DNA from: Magnetococcales bacterium | Lineage (GTDB): Bacteria > Pseudomonadota > Magnetococcia > Magnetococcales > UBA8363 | Assembly: GCA_015228925.1 (NCBI GenBank) | Contig: JADGCQ010000037.1 | Span: forward strand, 1-33,430 | Direction: 5' to 3' | DNA length: 33,430 nucleotides | Part shown: positions 1-7,867 of the stretch, piece after piece | Position numbering within the stretch: the first letter of the stretch is position 1 | Layout: every line of letters starts with the position of its first letter | Translations under genes and position numbers: made by a program | The notes under the pieces: model-generated | The model's database searches: none | Told to the model about the DNA's origin: nothing | The model's input: the letters and a program-made list of their open reading frames with translations, nothing else

Positions 1-55
1 CACAGATTCAAGACGAAGGATTCTATGCGGCGTCACACAGTTTACAACATGAGCG
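1..55. repeat. Right end of a dispersed inverted-repeat element (partial copy)
   Basis: Positions 1-55 match 7583-7637 in the same orientation at 52 of 55 bases by eye; the differences are at positions 2, 32 and 44. The match stops at the shared ATGAGCG, which is the right terminus of the full element at 7360-7637. The left part of this copy lies outside the window. Confidence 0.85.
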
Positions 56-105
56 GTCGTTTTTTATATCGCTATCGCAGGATGTCACACGGAAACGCTT
101 CAAGA

Positions 106-384
106 TCAGAGCGGTTTCACCAGCGCGGCCATGGCATCGACGGCTACGAACATCAGGCTTCTGAGCTTGATCACCATGCGTTGCTCCAGTTCCTTGATGT
201 CCCGCTGCGACTCCGCCCGGATTAACTCGATATCCCGCTTCAAGTCCGCCCAGACATGCTCCAATTTTAGTTTGGTGGCCAATCGGTCTTCCATCCATCC
301 AACGAGGGTCTCAGCCTGTAATTTCACAAAGCGTTGGCAGCCAATGAATTGTCCGGCTGGAAACCGACCGTTATGCTGTCGCAT
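106..384 (-). CDS. Small coiled-coil protein, DUF1640-like, possibly internally deleted
   Basis: This 92-residue frame ends with a charged helical stretch (DRLATKLKLE, then KRDIELIRAESQRDIKELEQ) and a hydrophobic C-terminal segment closing in ALVKPL. That arrangement resembles small DUF1640/CCDC90-type proteins, which have a coiled coil before a C-terminal membrane helix. Members I recall begin with a motif like 'FDTHRFVKRL..AGF..QAE'. Here RFVK runs straight into LQAETLV, as if about nine residues were lost, and the ATG at 384 lies 14 bases inside the upstream transglycosylase gene with no clear ribosome binding site. The helical part is intact, so the gene may be expressed, but it could also be a decaying copy. 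The neighbouring repeat end at 1-55 suggests an unstable spot. Function is unknown. Confidence 0.5.
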   Translation of the reverse strand: MRQHNGRFPAGQFIGCQRFVKLQAETLVGWMEDRLATKLKLEHVWADLKRDIELIRAESQRDIKELEQRMVIKLRSLMFVAVDAMAALVKPL

Positions 385-1180
385 CGCCTTCCATCATCCC
401 CATGATTCGGGAAACATAGCTGCGGGTTTCACCCGGCATGGCGGCCATAGGTTTCTTTTCCAGATTGCCCATACCCCAGTTATAGGCGGCCAAGGCGGAG
501 CGGACGTTGCCGTCGTACCGATCCAACAACCGGCTCAGATAGGCGGTCCCCCCCATGATGTTTTCCTCGGCATCGAAGGGATTTTTGACCCCAAGCTCTT
601 TGGCGGTCCCTGGCATCAATTGCATCATCCCCTTGGCTCCCGCTGCCGATACCGCTTTGGGATTGAAACTGCTCTCCACCTGAATGACGGAACGGATTAA
701 ATCGGCATCCACCCCATATTTTTTTGAGGCTTTTTGGATGATGGTGTCGTATTTTGTCCCGCCAGGACGACTCTCCGATGTCCTGGGGATAATATCTTCC
801 ACCGCGATGCGCGGTTTGACGGGAACACCGGAGGCGGATTGACCCCCTTGTTGTATATAAGCTTCCAAGGCGGACGGTCCCGAAGCGGACCAATTGCTTT
901 GCAAACTTGCGATATCCACGCCGTTACGGTCGGGTGTCAAAGTCATGGCCCTTAAATCCTTGGCCTGTTGCAAAGCCATCATCACCGATTCCACGAATGG
1001 ATTGACCTTGGGTTGCTTGGCATAAACGTCGGCGGTCGGGATGTTTCTCGCCTCCAAAGCTTGGTCGAGATGTTGAGAAAATGGATTTTTTTCAACAGTT
1101 TCAACACTTCGTTGTCGCCCTTCTCGGGCAAAAGGAATTGGAACGGATATGTCTGGGACACTGATGGGAGAAGCCGCCAT
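371..1180 (-). CDS. Lytic transglycosylase, SLT domain (269 aa)
   Basis: It cleaves the glycan strands of peptidoglycan. The C-terminal half (about residues 143-265) is a goose-lysozyme-like SLT domain. It has the catalytic glutamate E169 in IQVESSFNP, then the conserved GAKGMMQLMPGTA block (182-193), the NIMGGTAYL block and the ALAAYNWG block. Residues 1-140 are low-complexity and hydrophilic, with no signal peptide or lipobox. That is unusual for a periplasmic enzyme and is seen in enzymes delivered by other routes, for example with flagellar or secretion machines (inference). The ATG at 1180 follows AGGTGACCCA, an acceptable ribosome binding site. It is transcribed away from the tRNA-Leu gene. 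The family call is firm; the physiological role is open. Confidence 0.9.
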   Translation of the reverse strand: MAASPISVPDISVPIPFAREGRQRSVETVEKNPFSQHLDQALEARNIPTADVYAKQPKVNPFVESVMMALQQAKDLRAMTLTPDRNGVDIASLQSNWSASGPSALEAYIQQGGQSASGVPVKPRIAVEDIIPRTSESRPGGTKYDTIIQKASKKYGVDADLIRSVIQVESSFNPKAVSAAGAKGMMQLMPGTAKELGVKNPFDAEENIMGGTAYLSRLLDRYDGNVRSALAAYNWGMGNLEKKPMAAMPGETRSYVSRIMGMMEGDATA

Positions 1181-1284
1181 TGGGTCACCTGAAAGGAGTG
1201 AATGGTTAGGTTTGTCAAAGCGTCTAGCAATATGTGTACCATCATTGCATCCCTAAAAAATGTCACATCCGTCCAAGTCCTACA

Positions 1285-1313
1285 TTGACATCCATGCGTT
1301 CTTTACCAATAAT
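1285..1313 (+). promoter_or_regulatory. Sigma-70-type promoter of tRNA-Leu
   Basis: A perfect TTGACA (1285-1290), a 17-base spacer and AATAAT (1308-1313) end 13 bases before the tRNA. This is a near-consensus housekeeping promoter and would start transcription just ahead of the mature 5' end. Confidence 0.85.
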
Positions 1314-1326
1314 GGAACGAGTGAAA

Positions 1327-1413
1327 GCCCAGATGGCGGAATTGGTAGACGCGCTAGATTCAGGGTCTAGTGGCCTTACGGTCGTGGAAGTTCGAGTCTT
1401 CTTCTGGGCACCA
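1327..1413 (+). tRNA. tRNA-Leu (anticodon CAG)
   Basis: The acceptor stem GCCCAGA (1327-1333) pairs perfectly with TCTGGGC (1403-1409). Discriminator A1410 is followed by an encoded CCA at 1411-1413. The anticodon stem CTAGA/TCTAG encloses the anticodon CAG at 1361-1363, which reads CUG. The T loop TTCGAGT is present. A long variable arm (about 1371-1388) makes this a class II tRNA, as expected for leucine. No obvious terminator follows, and the next gene (cheD) is convergent, ending at 1475. Confidence 0.97.
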
Positions 1414-1474
1414 CCTCTTTCATGCATGATCCATAAAAGTTTTGGCAAGCTATCTTAAGTCTGCGCCGAATCCC

Positions 1475-2035
1475 TTATTTTGTCCGAGAAATCGGTGGGT
1501 GTCTTGGCTCCCCCATCCGTTCCAACGCGGTTCTGTGGATCCGCTTCAGCTTGACCTCCCCCGTCCCTGAGTGAAAAATAATTTTTCGTCCCCACGAACC
1601 GCCCACATCGGAGGAAATCAGCCGTAATTTTTTGTCCCGGATCATATCCATGGCTGTTTCTACATTACTGCGTCCAATGGCTGTGGACGATGCTTGGGGT
1701 ATGCCGGGCAGGTGGAACATCATGGCTCCGCCAAACAGCTTGACATCCAATTCCCTGTTTGGAATCCCCAGATGATCAAACCAAGCAAGCATGAATTTCA
1801 AAGAGCAGGAGACATACTCTCCCATCGACCGACATACTTTCAATCCAGAGGGGGGATGGGTACATTCCCGGAAGGGAAATATGCCGTGAGACATCGCCCC
1901 CAGTTGCCGTTGCGGATGAAATAGGGCGATCGAAACACATGAACCCAGAACCGTATGAATTTCTGCGGGCCGACTACTCACATACAGTTCTCCAGGGTCC
2001 AAATTGACAACAATATCGCCTGATGCCTCGGCCAT
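1475..2035 (-). CDS. cheD: CheD-like chemoreceptor glutamine deamidase
   Basis: CheD deamidates glutamines on chemoreceptors through a Cys-His pair and, in several bacteria, binds CheC and raises its phosphatase activity. The 186-residue protein has the CheD core: TVLGSCVSI with Cys33, then SHGIFP with His50, and the VKLFGGAMMF strand about 50 residues later. The start was set at the ATG at 2035, 17 bases past the stop of the upstream kinase; an upstream extension to 2110 would overlap that gene and lacks family similarity. It is the last gene of the minus-strand operon that also holds two CheC-like genes. No chemoreceptor gene is in the window, so its partner may be CheC rather than a receptor (inference). 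Confidence 0.9.
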   Translation of the reverse strand: MAEASGDIVVNLDPGELYVSSRPAEIHTVLGSCVSIALFHPQRQLGAMSHGIFPFRECTHPPSGLKVCRSMGEYVSCSLKFMLAWFDHLGIPNRELDVKLFGGAMMFHLPGIPQASSTAIGRSNVETAMDMIRDKKLRLISSDVGGSWGRKIIFHSGTGEVKLKRIHRTALERMGEPRHPPISRTK

Positions 2036-2051
2036 GGATACACCCCACTGT

Positions 2052-3152
2052 TTATGGCATAGAATGGATGGGAATGGATACGGTGAACACCGATCCCTCA
2101 CCCACAACACTTTTTACGGTAATTTCTCCATGGTGCGCATCGACGATCTTTTTAACAATGGCAAGCCCCAGTCCGGTACTTTTTTCTTGCCCGGTAGGTC
2201 GTGCGCTCAATTTTTGAAATGTCCCAAACAAACGTGCCTGATCCACATCCGATAAACCCGGCCCCTGGTCTTCTACTTGGAACCACGTTTTGGTTTCGTC
2301 ATGGCCGGTGCGAATGGTCACTTGTGTTCCTGCATGGGAAAACTTGATCGCATTGGAAATAAGATTATCAGCAACCTGAGACATGCGCCCTTCATCCAGT
2401 TGCACCATGCACGGTTCGGAAAGGTAAACGTTGAAATGAATAGATTTTTTTTCTGCGGCAAAGCGGAATAGTTCGATTCGGGAGGGCAACAGTTCTTCCA
2501 GGCTCCCCGGATGCCGATGAATCTCAAATGCACCGCTTTCGATGACGGAAACATCTAAAAGATCATCAACCAGGGTAAGCATCTGGTCCCCGACGTTCAA
2601 GATTGTCGTAATAAACCGATGTCGTTCATCTTCTGTCAGTTTCAGGTTCAGCAACATATCCGATAACCCACAGATAGCGTTGAGCGGATTGCGCAAATCA
2701 TGCGCGGCCATGCCCAAAAATTTGTCTTTCAAACGATTCAATTCAACCAAACGCTCTCTTTGTTTGAGTAACTCCAAATGGATCCGAATTCGGGCGATCA
2801 CGGCGTCGGCATGGAATGGTTTGCGGATAAAATCGACCGCCCCCATCTCCAACCCCCTGGTCTCATCGTCTGGCTGATCCATCCCGGTGATTATGATGAT
2901 GGGAATGGCCGCAGAATTTTTTTCTTTCTTCAACTGGCGGCATACCGCAAATCCATCCATTCCCGGCATCATGATATCGAGAAGAATCAGATCGGGTGGC
3001 GGATTGGATCTGGCCCTTTTCAATGCCTCAGGACCATTTTTTGCGACAATGACCCTGTATTCGCTACTGAGTAGTTTAATCATGATGCGGAGGTTTGTTG
3101 TATCATCATCAACGACAAGAATTCTTGGTAAATCTTCAGGTATCTGTCGCAT
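2052..3152 (-). CDS. Response-regulator/histidine kinase (REC-HisKA-HATPase, 366 aa)
   Basis: A receiver domain comes first (about residues 9-125), with the acidic cluster D15-D17, phospho-acceptor D59 in LLDIMMPGMDG and the conserved lysine in RKPF (K111). A short coiled linker leads to HisKA with H151 in AAHDLRNPLN. The ATPase domain has the N box around N267 (DNLISNAIKF), DQGPG (295-299) and GTGLGLA-type residues (STGLGLA, 325-331). There is no membrane segment or sensor domain, so its input is probably phosphorylation of its own receiver, plausibly from the hybrid kinase encoded just upstream. The ATG at 3152 is preceded by GGGAGGCA. The gap to the upstream gene is 22 bases, so this is the same operon. 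Confidence 0.93.
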   Translation of the reverse strand: MRQIPEDLPRILVVDDDTTNLRIMIKLLSSEYRVIVAKNGPEALKRARSNPPPDLILLDIMMPGMDGFAVCRQLKKEKNSAAIPIIIITGMDQPDDETRGLEMGAVDFIRKPFHADAVIARIRIHLELLKQRERLVELNRLKDKFLGMAAHDLRNPLNAICGLSDMLLNLKLTEDERHRFITTILNVGDQMLTLVDDLLDVSVIESGAFEIHRHPGSLEELLPSRIELFRFAAEKKSIHFNVYLSEPCMVQLDEGRMSQVADNLISNAIKFSHAGTQVTIRTGHDETKTWFQVEDQGPGLSDVDQARLFGTFQKLSARPTGQEKSTGLGLAIVKKIVDAHHGEITVKSVVGEGSVFTVSIPIHSMP

Positions 3153-3174
3153 TGCCTCCCCGCATGATCAACCG

Positions 3175-5928
3175 TTAGCAATGATCCTCTGAATGATTCA
3201 GTTGATCAATGATTTGCAAGATGTCTGAGAGGGTTTTTCGAGCCATTTCAAACTCATAATCATCAATTTGCGCTTCCATGACATGAAATGCCTGCAAGAC
3301 TTCGACATCGGAGAGAAATTCTCTGACACTGGCCATAAGGTTCAATGCTTCCGAATCCCCCTCATCCAACAACGTGTCAAGTTGTAGAAAAACAGATTTC
3401 AAATGTTTGGAGTCAACGGGCTGAGTGGCCATTGTCAACGGTGTTTGAGATATTCTTGCCGATTCAATGCTGGCAATCAAAGGTTCCAAAGCGTTCATGA
3501 CCCGGTTAACCTCTTGAGAGAACGGAGTCAAAAGCACTTCGATTCTTTCCGTGACGCCAAGTTTCAACACAGATTCCAAACGCTGGGAAGCCCTATGCAA
3601 CGACATGGCCCCGATCGTCCCTGCCGTCCCTTTGAACGTATGGGCGAGCCGATAGGCTTCGGTTTGATCATTACGATCCAATGCCGACCGGATCCTGTCA
3701 GCGATGTCACGATAACCACGATAGATATTTTCCAAGACACTCAAATACAAGCGACGTTTTCCACTGACATTCTGCAATCCCATACGAACATCCACACCGT
3801 CCAAGGCTTCTGGAAGCACGATGGTATCCAGAATATCACGCACATGACCTTCCGCTTCTGGACCTATGACCGCATCGTCGAGGTAACTGCCAGCCTGTTT
3901 TCCCGGTTGTATGAAACGACACAGGGTTTCGAACAAAGTTGGCGGATGCACCGGTTTGCTGATGTGTTCATTCATCCCTGCCGCTAAACATTTTTCCCGG
4001 TCACCCGTCATGGCATTTGCCGTCATGGCAATGATGGGGAGATCTTGAAAGTTATCCATTTGTCGGATGGCACGACTCGCGGAATAACCATCCATGATTG
4101 GCATTTGAATATCCATGAGAACGGCATCGAACGCCGTCTGTTGGACCGCCGCGACCGCTTCCTCACCATTGTGTGCCATATGAACCTGTATCCCTTCATC
4201 TTCCATCAGTTCTTTGGCAACCTGTCGATTGATTTCATTATCTTCAACCAACAGGACACGCGCCCCTTTGAGAACTTTTTTATCGCGGGCGATTCCGACA
4301 GGCAAACCACCATGCGACCATTGACGTTCGGGTTTGTGTCCAAGGGCGGTGAGAACCGTTTCGAACATGATCGAAAGGTTGACCGGTTTGGTGAGAAAAA
4401 CATCGATCGGCGATTGTGATGTCGCCAAGGTGATGCTTTCACGGGAATAGGCGGTGATCAAGACTATCTTGGGTTGTTTTGTCAGGAGAGATAGTTTTTT
4501 GATTTCTCTGGCCGTTCTGGCACCATCCAATTTTTCCATTTTCCAGTCGAGAAAGACCATTTCAAAGGGAACTTTCCCTGTGCCGGAGGCGCGTTCCAGT
4601 TCATACAAAGCTTCCTCGCCAGAGGCAACGGCAGTAACCTTGAAAGAAAATGATTCCAATAATTTTTGCAAGACTTCCCTGGCTACAGGATTATCATCGG
4701 CGACAAGAACGGGGAGACCGACGAAATCCTTCGAGGGGAGACGAAACCGGCGACGACTGGTATCTTTGCGGGCCAGGAGGGTTGTGAATTGGAATGTGGA
4801 ACCTTGACCGGGGGTACTGACAACCCACAGTTTTCCACCCATCATTTCCACCAACCGTTTGCAGATGGTCAATCCCAGACCGGTACCGCCAAATTTTCGG
4901 GTGGTGGAACTGTCGGCTTGGGAAAACGCTTCAAATAATCGTCCCATCTGCTCTTCGGTCAATCCGACACCGGTATCCTGGACCCTGAAATGGAGTTCAA
5001 CCCGATAATCTTCGGAACTCATGATGTGGATGGAGAGTACAATATTTCCTTTTTCAGTGAATTTGATCGCATTATTGGTCAGATTGATCAAAATCTGCCG
5101 CAAACGCAGGGGATCGCCGATAAGTTGCAGGGGTACCCCCGTATCGACGTGAAAACTGATTTCCAGACCTTTTTCTTCGGCTTTTAAGGAAACAATATTG
5201 GCGACATCAAGAAGGACGTTATCCAGATTGAATGGAATGGATTCGATCGTCAGTTTTCCCGCCTCAATCTTCGAGAAGTCAAGAATATCGTTCACGATGC
5301 CCAATAACGAGTGTGCGGCATTATAGACCTTGCTGACATAATCCCGTTGTCGTTTATCGAGGTTGGTTTTCAGTGCCAGATGGGACATTCCAATAATGGC
5401 ATTCATGGGGGTGCGAATTTCATGGCTCATGTTGGCCAGAAAATCGCTTTTGGCCCGGTTGGCGTTTTGCGCCACATCCCGTGCCGCTTGTAGTTCGCGT
5501 GATTGATTGCGTAAAAGATGCTCTCGGGACACCGTATTGGTGATGTCCTGGATCATGATACAACAATGACGGACCCCCTGGTCGTTACGCACCGCCTTGA
5601 TATGGATCATCTGATCCATTTTGGAACCGCCCTCGGTTTTTTCCGAGGCGGTGAGCAGCGGAAAGGAAATTGGCGTCAGACGATGGGAAAGTATGGTTGG
5701 AAGCCCAGATCTGAAGGCATTATCGATGGCTTGGTGAATTCTGGTGTGTGCAAGTTCTCCAAACACATCAAAGAGCGCACGACCCAGAACCTCTTCCGAT
5801 GGTAAACCGGAAGATTTTTGCATCCATTCGTTCCAAAACACAATGGTGTGGTTGGGTGCCAGGACAACAACCCCTACGATACTGATTTCGAGTATCTTGG
5901 CTAAAAAATGGTTGTCCAGATTCGACAT
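3175..5928 (-). CDS. Hybrid sensor kinase, PAS-HisKA-HATPase-REC-REC-HPT (917 aa)
   Basis: This is a soluble multi-step phosphorelay kinase. Numbered from the ATG at 5928, an N-terminal PAS-like domain (about 5-130) contains VVLAPNHTIVFWNEW. HisKA has H169 in NMSHEIRTPMNA. The ATPase has the N box near 280-290 (NLTNNAIKF), DTGVG and GGTGLGL. Receiver 1 has D461 in FLDWKMEKLDG, receiver 2 has D606 in LMDIQMPIMDG, and an HPT domain has H763 in AHTFKGTAG. A roughly 80-residue helical tail follows. The start was chosen for its TGGAGATC spacing; an alternative 30 bases upstream would overlap the CheC-like gene. All phosphotransfer residues are present. It sits between two CheC-like phosphatases and a REC-kinase, so its receivers are likely CheC targets (inference). 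Confidence 0.93.
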   Translation of the reverse strand: MSNLDNHFLAKILEISIVGVVVLAPNHTIVFWNEWMQKSSGLPSEEVLGRALFDVFGELAHTRIHQAIDNAFRSGLPTILSHRLTPISFPLLTASEKTEGGSKMDQMIHIKAVRNDQGVRHCCIMIQDITNTVSREHLLRNQSRELQAARDVAQNANRAKSDFLANMSHEIRTPMNAIIGMSHLALKTNLDKRQRDYVSKVYNAAHSLLGIVNDILDFSKIEAGKLTIESIPFNLDNVLLDVANIVSLKAEEKGLEISFHVDTGVPLQLIGDPLRLRQILINLTNNAIKFTEKGNIVLSIHIMSSEDYRVELHFRVQDTGVGLTEEQMGRLFEAFSQADSSTTRKFGGTGLGLTICKRLVEMMGGKLWVVSTPGQGSTFQFTTLLARKDTSRRRFRLPSKDFVGLPVLVADDNPVAREVLQKLLESFSFKVTAVASGEEALYELERASGTGKVPFEMVFLDWKMEKLDGARTAREIKKLSLLTKQPKIVLITAYSRESITLATSQSPIDVFLTKPVNLSIMFETVLTALGHKPERQWSHGGLPVGIARDKKVLKGARVLLVEDNEINRQVAKELMEDEGIQVHMAHNGEEAVAAVQQTAFDAVLMDIQMPIMDGYSASRAIRQMDNFQDLPIIAMTANAMTGDREKCLAAGMNEHISKPVHPPTLFETLCRFIQPGKQAGSYLDDAVIGPEAEGHVRDILDTIVLPEALDGVDVRMGLQNVSGKRRLYLSVLENIYRGYRDIADRIRSALDRNDQTEAYRLAHTFKGTAGTIGAMSLHRASQRLESVLKLGVTERIEVLLTPFSQEVNRVMNALEPLIASIESARISQTPLTMATQPVDSKHLKSVFLQLDTLLDEGDSEALNLMASVREFLSDVEVLQAFHVMEAQIDDYEFEMARKTLSDILQIIDQLNHSEDHC

Positions 5929-5944
5929 GATCTCCAGGCGTCTC

Positions 5945-6604
5945 TCAAAGATTGGCAAGGATCAGCGCCAGTTCGCGCTTTAAAATTAACATGGCCGGTT
6001 TGGAAAATAAAAGTACAACAAAGCCACTCAATGTGTGTTGGGTGTTTTTCTCGTCACTGGTTTTAAAATCCATCATCAACACAAAGGCGCGATCATGATC
6101 CGTGATCTGTTCAAGGATCTCATCCTCTTGTACCATCACATGCGATGTAATATCCAACAGGAACCGACTTGAACCACGTAGAAATTCCGCTTCTTCAAAT
6201 TCAAACTCAAGGCGCAACATTTGGGTAAAACTTTCGAGGAAGGCATTGAGAATGACGTTGCCAACATCCAGCAGGGTTTCCTGTTCCAATTCTGCCAACA
6301 CCTCCAAGGCCATATCCTCACTCAGCAGTGTACGGACAAGTTCCAGGCTTTCGCTCCCTGGGAATACCAGGAGGGCGGTCCCCGTCAATTTTCCCTTGAA
6401 TGTTTGTCGCACGGCCACCAGCTTTTCATCATGCCCCGCCGACAGCATCCGGGTGGCTTCTTCGTAGGGGACCACCCTAAGTTTGGGGAGTTTTAAGAGT
6501 ACTTCGTTATGTACCATCTGGCTCAGGGAATTGGCAGCCATCCCCAGGCCCAGGTTGAAAAATTCCTTGAGAGCGTCCTCTTCCAATTCGCTGAGTAAAA
6601 ACAT
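5945..6604 (-). CDS. CheC-like phosphatase, first copy (219 aa)
   Basis: CheC/CheX/FliY proteins dephosphorylate CheY-type receivers using paired Glu-x2-Asn sites. The first site is E14/N17 in LKEFFNLGLG. The second is D113/N116 in LLDVGNVILN, where aspartate replaces the usual glutamate. Length fits CheC (about 205 in Thermotoga). The start is the ATG at 6604, preceded at a distance of 10 bases by GGAAAGG; a TTG nine bases upstream is too close to that site. With this start the first active-site pair falls at exactly the same residue numbers as in the neighbouring paralogue. The gene ends 17 bases before the hybrid kinase, indicating cotranscription. The altered second site may be weaker. 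Confidence 0.88.
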   Translation of the reverse strand: MFLLSELEEDALKEFFNLGLGMAANSLSQMVHNEVLLKLPKLRVVPYEEATRMLSAGHDEKLVAVRQTFKGKLTGTALLVFPGSESLELVRTLLSEDMALEVLAELEQETLLDVGNVILNAFLESFTQMLRLEFEFEEAEFLRGSSRFLLDITSHVMVQEDEILEQITDHDRAFVLMMDFKTSDEKNTQHTLSGFVVLLFSKPAMLILKRELALILANL

Positions 6605-6651
6605 GAACTGCAAACCTTTCCGTCAATTTGCGCTTGAAACGAAGATGCGGG

Positions 6652-7335
6652 TCAAGTTACGGTAAGTCGATGGATGGCATCCCGGATATAAACTTTAAGA
6701 TCTGGAAGTTTGGCCAAGTCAAGAAAGAGCATCACTTCTCCAGTAATTTCTCCGGTGGAAGTTTTAAAACGGACGTCCAATTGGAGTACCTTGTCTTGTA
6801 GGTGCGGGGGGCGGCGCGAATCGACCCGCTTTGAGGTACCCAGACCATCCCCGCAGTCGGCAATTTTGTTTTTTTCGCGGGCGATACCGATCAAAACATC
6901 CGCCGTGCGATGGATGTGGACTTCGGGAATTTGGGAATCCAGTTCAGTTTCCATCATGTCTGCCAAACTTGCCAAGCATGAATGAAGAATCAGGTTGCCC
7001 AATTCGGAGAGAACGTCCACTTCACTGACTTCAGAACCACTGAGAAGTTCCGTAACGGCCTGACTGCTGGTTTCTGGGACAAATAAAAAGGCATCTCCAG
7101 AAAGGGCGGAGACATTTTTGGCATCCAGGAACGTTTGGCGTATGGTATGCGCCTCGGTGCCAAAGCGCAAACCGCATTCATCGATGGCAGGCCGTTTGGG
7201 TAGAATATTCAAAGAGGGGACGGTGAGCAGCACCTCCTCGCCCAATAGTTCACTTAAGACGGCTGACCCCATTCCCAAACCAATGTTGAATGCTTCGGTC
7301 AAAAGGTCCAGTTCCAATTCGTTCAAAGAACTCAA
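6652..7335 (-). CDS. CheC-like phosphatase, second copy, TTG start (227 aa)
   Basis: Two CheC active-site pairs are visible: E14/N17 in LTEAFNIGLG and E111/N114 in LSELGNLILH, both canonical. Compared with the neighbouring copy it carries an extra charged, Arg-rich loop near residues 165-185 (including CGDGLGTSKR). The start is most likely a TTG at 7335, seven bases after GGGAGG; starting at the TTG at 7350 would place that site inside the coding region. This is the first gene of the five-gene minus-strand operon. Only about ten bases separate its ribosome binding site from a repeat element beginning at 7360. CheC-type CheY-P phosphatase activity is inferred from the motifs; the natural receiver is unknown. 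Confidence 0.86.
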   Translation of the reverse strand: MSSLNELELDLLTEAFNIGLGMGSAVLSELLGEEVLLTVPSLNILPKRPAIDECGLRFGTEAHTIRQTFLDAKNVSALSGDAFLFVPETSSQAVTELLSGSEVSEVDVLSELGNLILHSCLASLADMMETELDSQIPEVHIHRTADVLIGIAREKNKIADCGDGLGTSKRVDSRRPPHLQDKVLQLDVRFKTSTGEITGEVMLFLDLAKLPDLKVYIRDAIHRLTVT

Positions 7336-7359
7336 ACGGTTGCCTCCCAATGAAAAATC

Positions 7360-7637
7360 CGCTCATGTTGCAAGCTGTGTGACGCCACATGGAATCCTGA
7401 GGAATTCCAACGTCACTTTTCTAATTCTACATTGCCGCACCGATAATGGCATAGGTCTGCTCATCCCTCTTTAAAAAATCTGCGTCCATCTGCGAAATCT
7501 GCGGATTCACGACATACCCTCCGTATTCCACATACGCTTCATGAACTTTTCTTCTGTGCTATCCGCAGATTTCGCAGATTCGCGCAGATTCAAGACGAAG
7601 GATTCTATGCGGCATCACACAGTTTGCAACATGAGCG
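7360..7637. mobile_element. MITE-like element with nested inverted repeats (278 bp)
   Basis: The outer arms are 7360-7397 and 7600-7637. They are inverted copies of each other at 34 of 38 bases, beginning CGCTCATGTTGCAA. The inner arms are 7477-7506 and 7561-7590, inverted at 27 of 30 bases and built from three spaced ATCTGCG units. A 54-base loop lies between the inner arms. No reading frame of note is inside. The right end (7583-7637) recurs at positions 1-55, so the sequence is dispersed. No target-site duplication is evident. It could be a MITE mobilised in trans or a large REP-type hairpin element. Confidence 0.75.
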
Positions 7638-7661
7638 ACAAAAACATTTCCAACTTCAGGT

Positions 7662-7770
7662 TTTCTATTTAAAGTCAGGAATAAAGTCAAAGGCAAAAAT
7701 TGAAGCTTTCTATTTAAAGTCAAAACCCTGGGGAAAGAATTCCTAGAGACCCCTTCTTTCTTTTCAATAG
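7662..7770. repeat. Second dispersed repeat with 16-base direct repeats and a C/T-rich tail
   Basis: TTTCTATTTAAAGTCA occurs twice exactly, at 7662-7677 and 7707-7722. It is followed at 7726-7770 by a CCCTGGGG...AGACCCCTTCTTTCTTTTC stretch. The latter resembles the reverse complement of 33387-33430 at the window end, so it is probably a degraded copy of a family repeat. With the element at 7360-7637 it accounts for most of the gene-free stretch 7351-7867. I see nothing further in 7771-7867. Confidence 0.6.
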
Positions 7771-7867
7771 TTTTTCAGGGGGGACATAAACGGTTACACT
7801 CAAAACACTGGAAGGGTCATCTACAAAATCCATTGCAGCCTTGCCACCCTTCCAGTGGGTGATCATC

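Noticed and set aside
7477-7590. Spaced ATCTGCG units taken as a possible CRISPR array
   Set aside because: The units are seven bases, spacers are two to three bases, and the two clusters are inverted copies; this is an inverted-repeat element.
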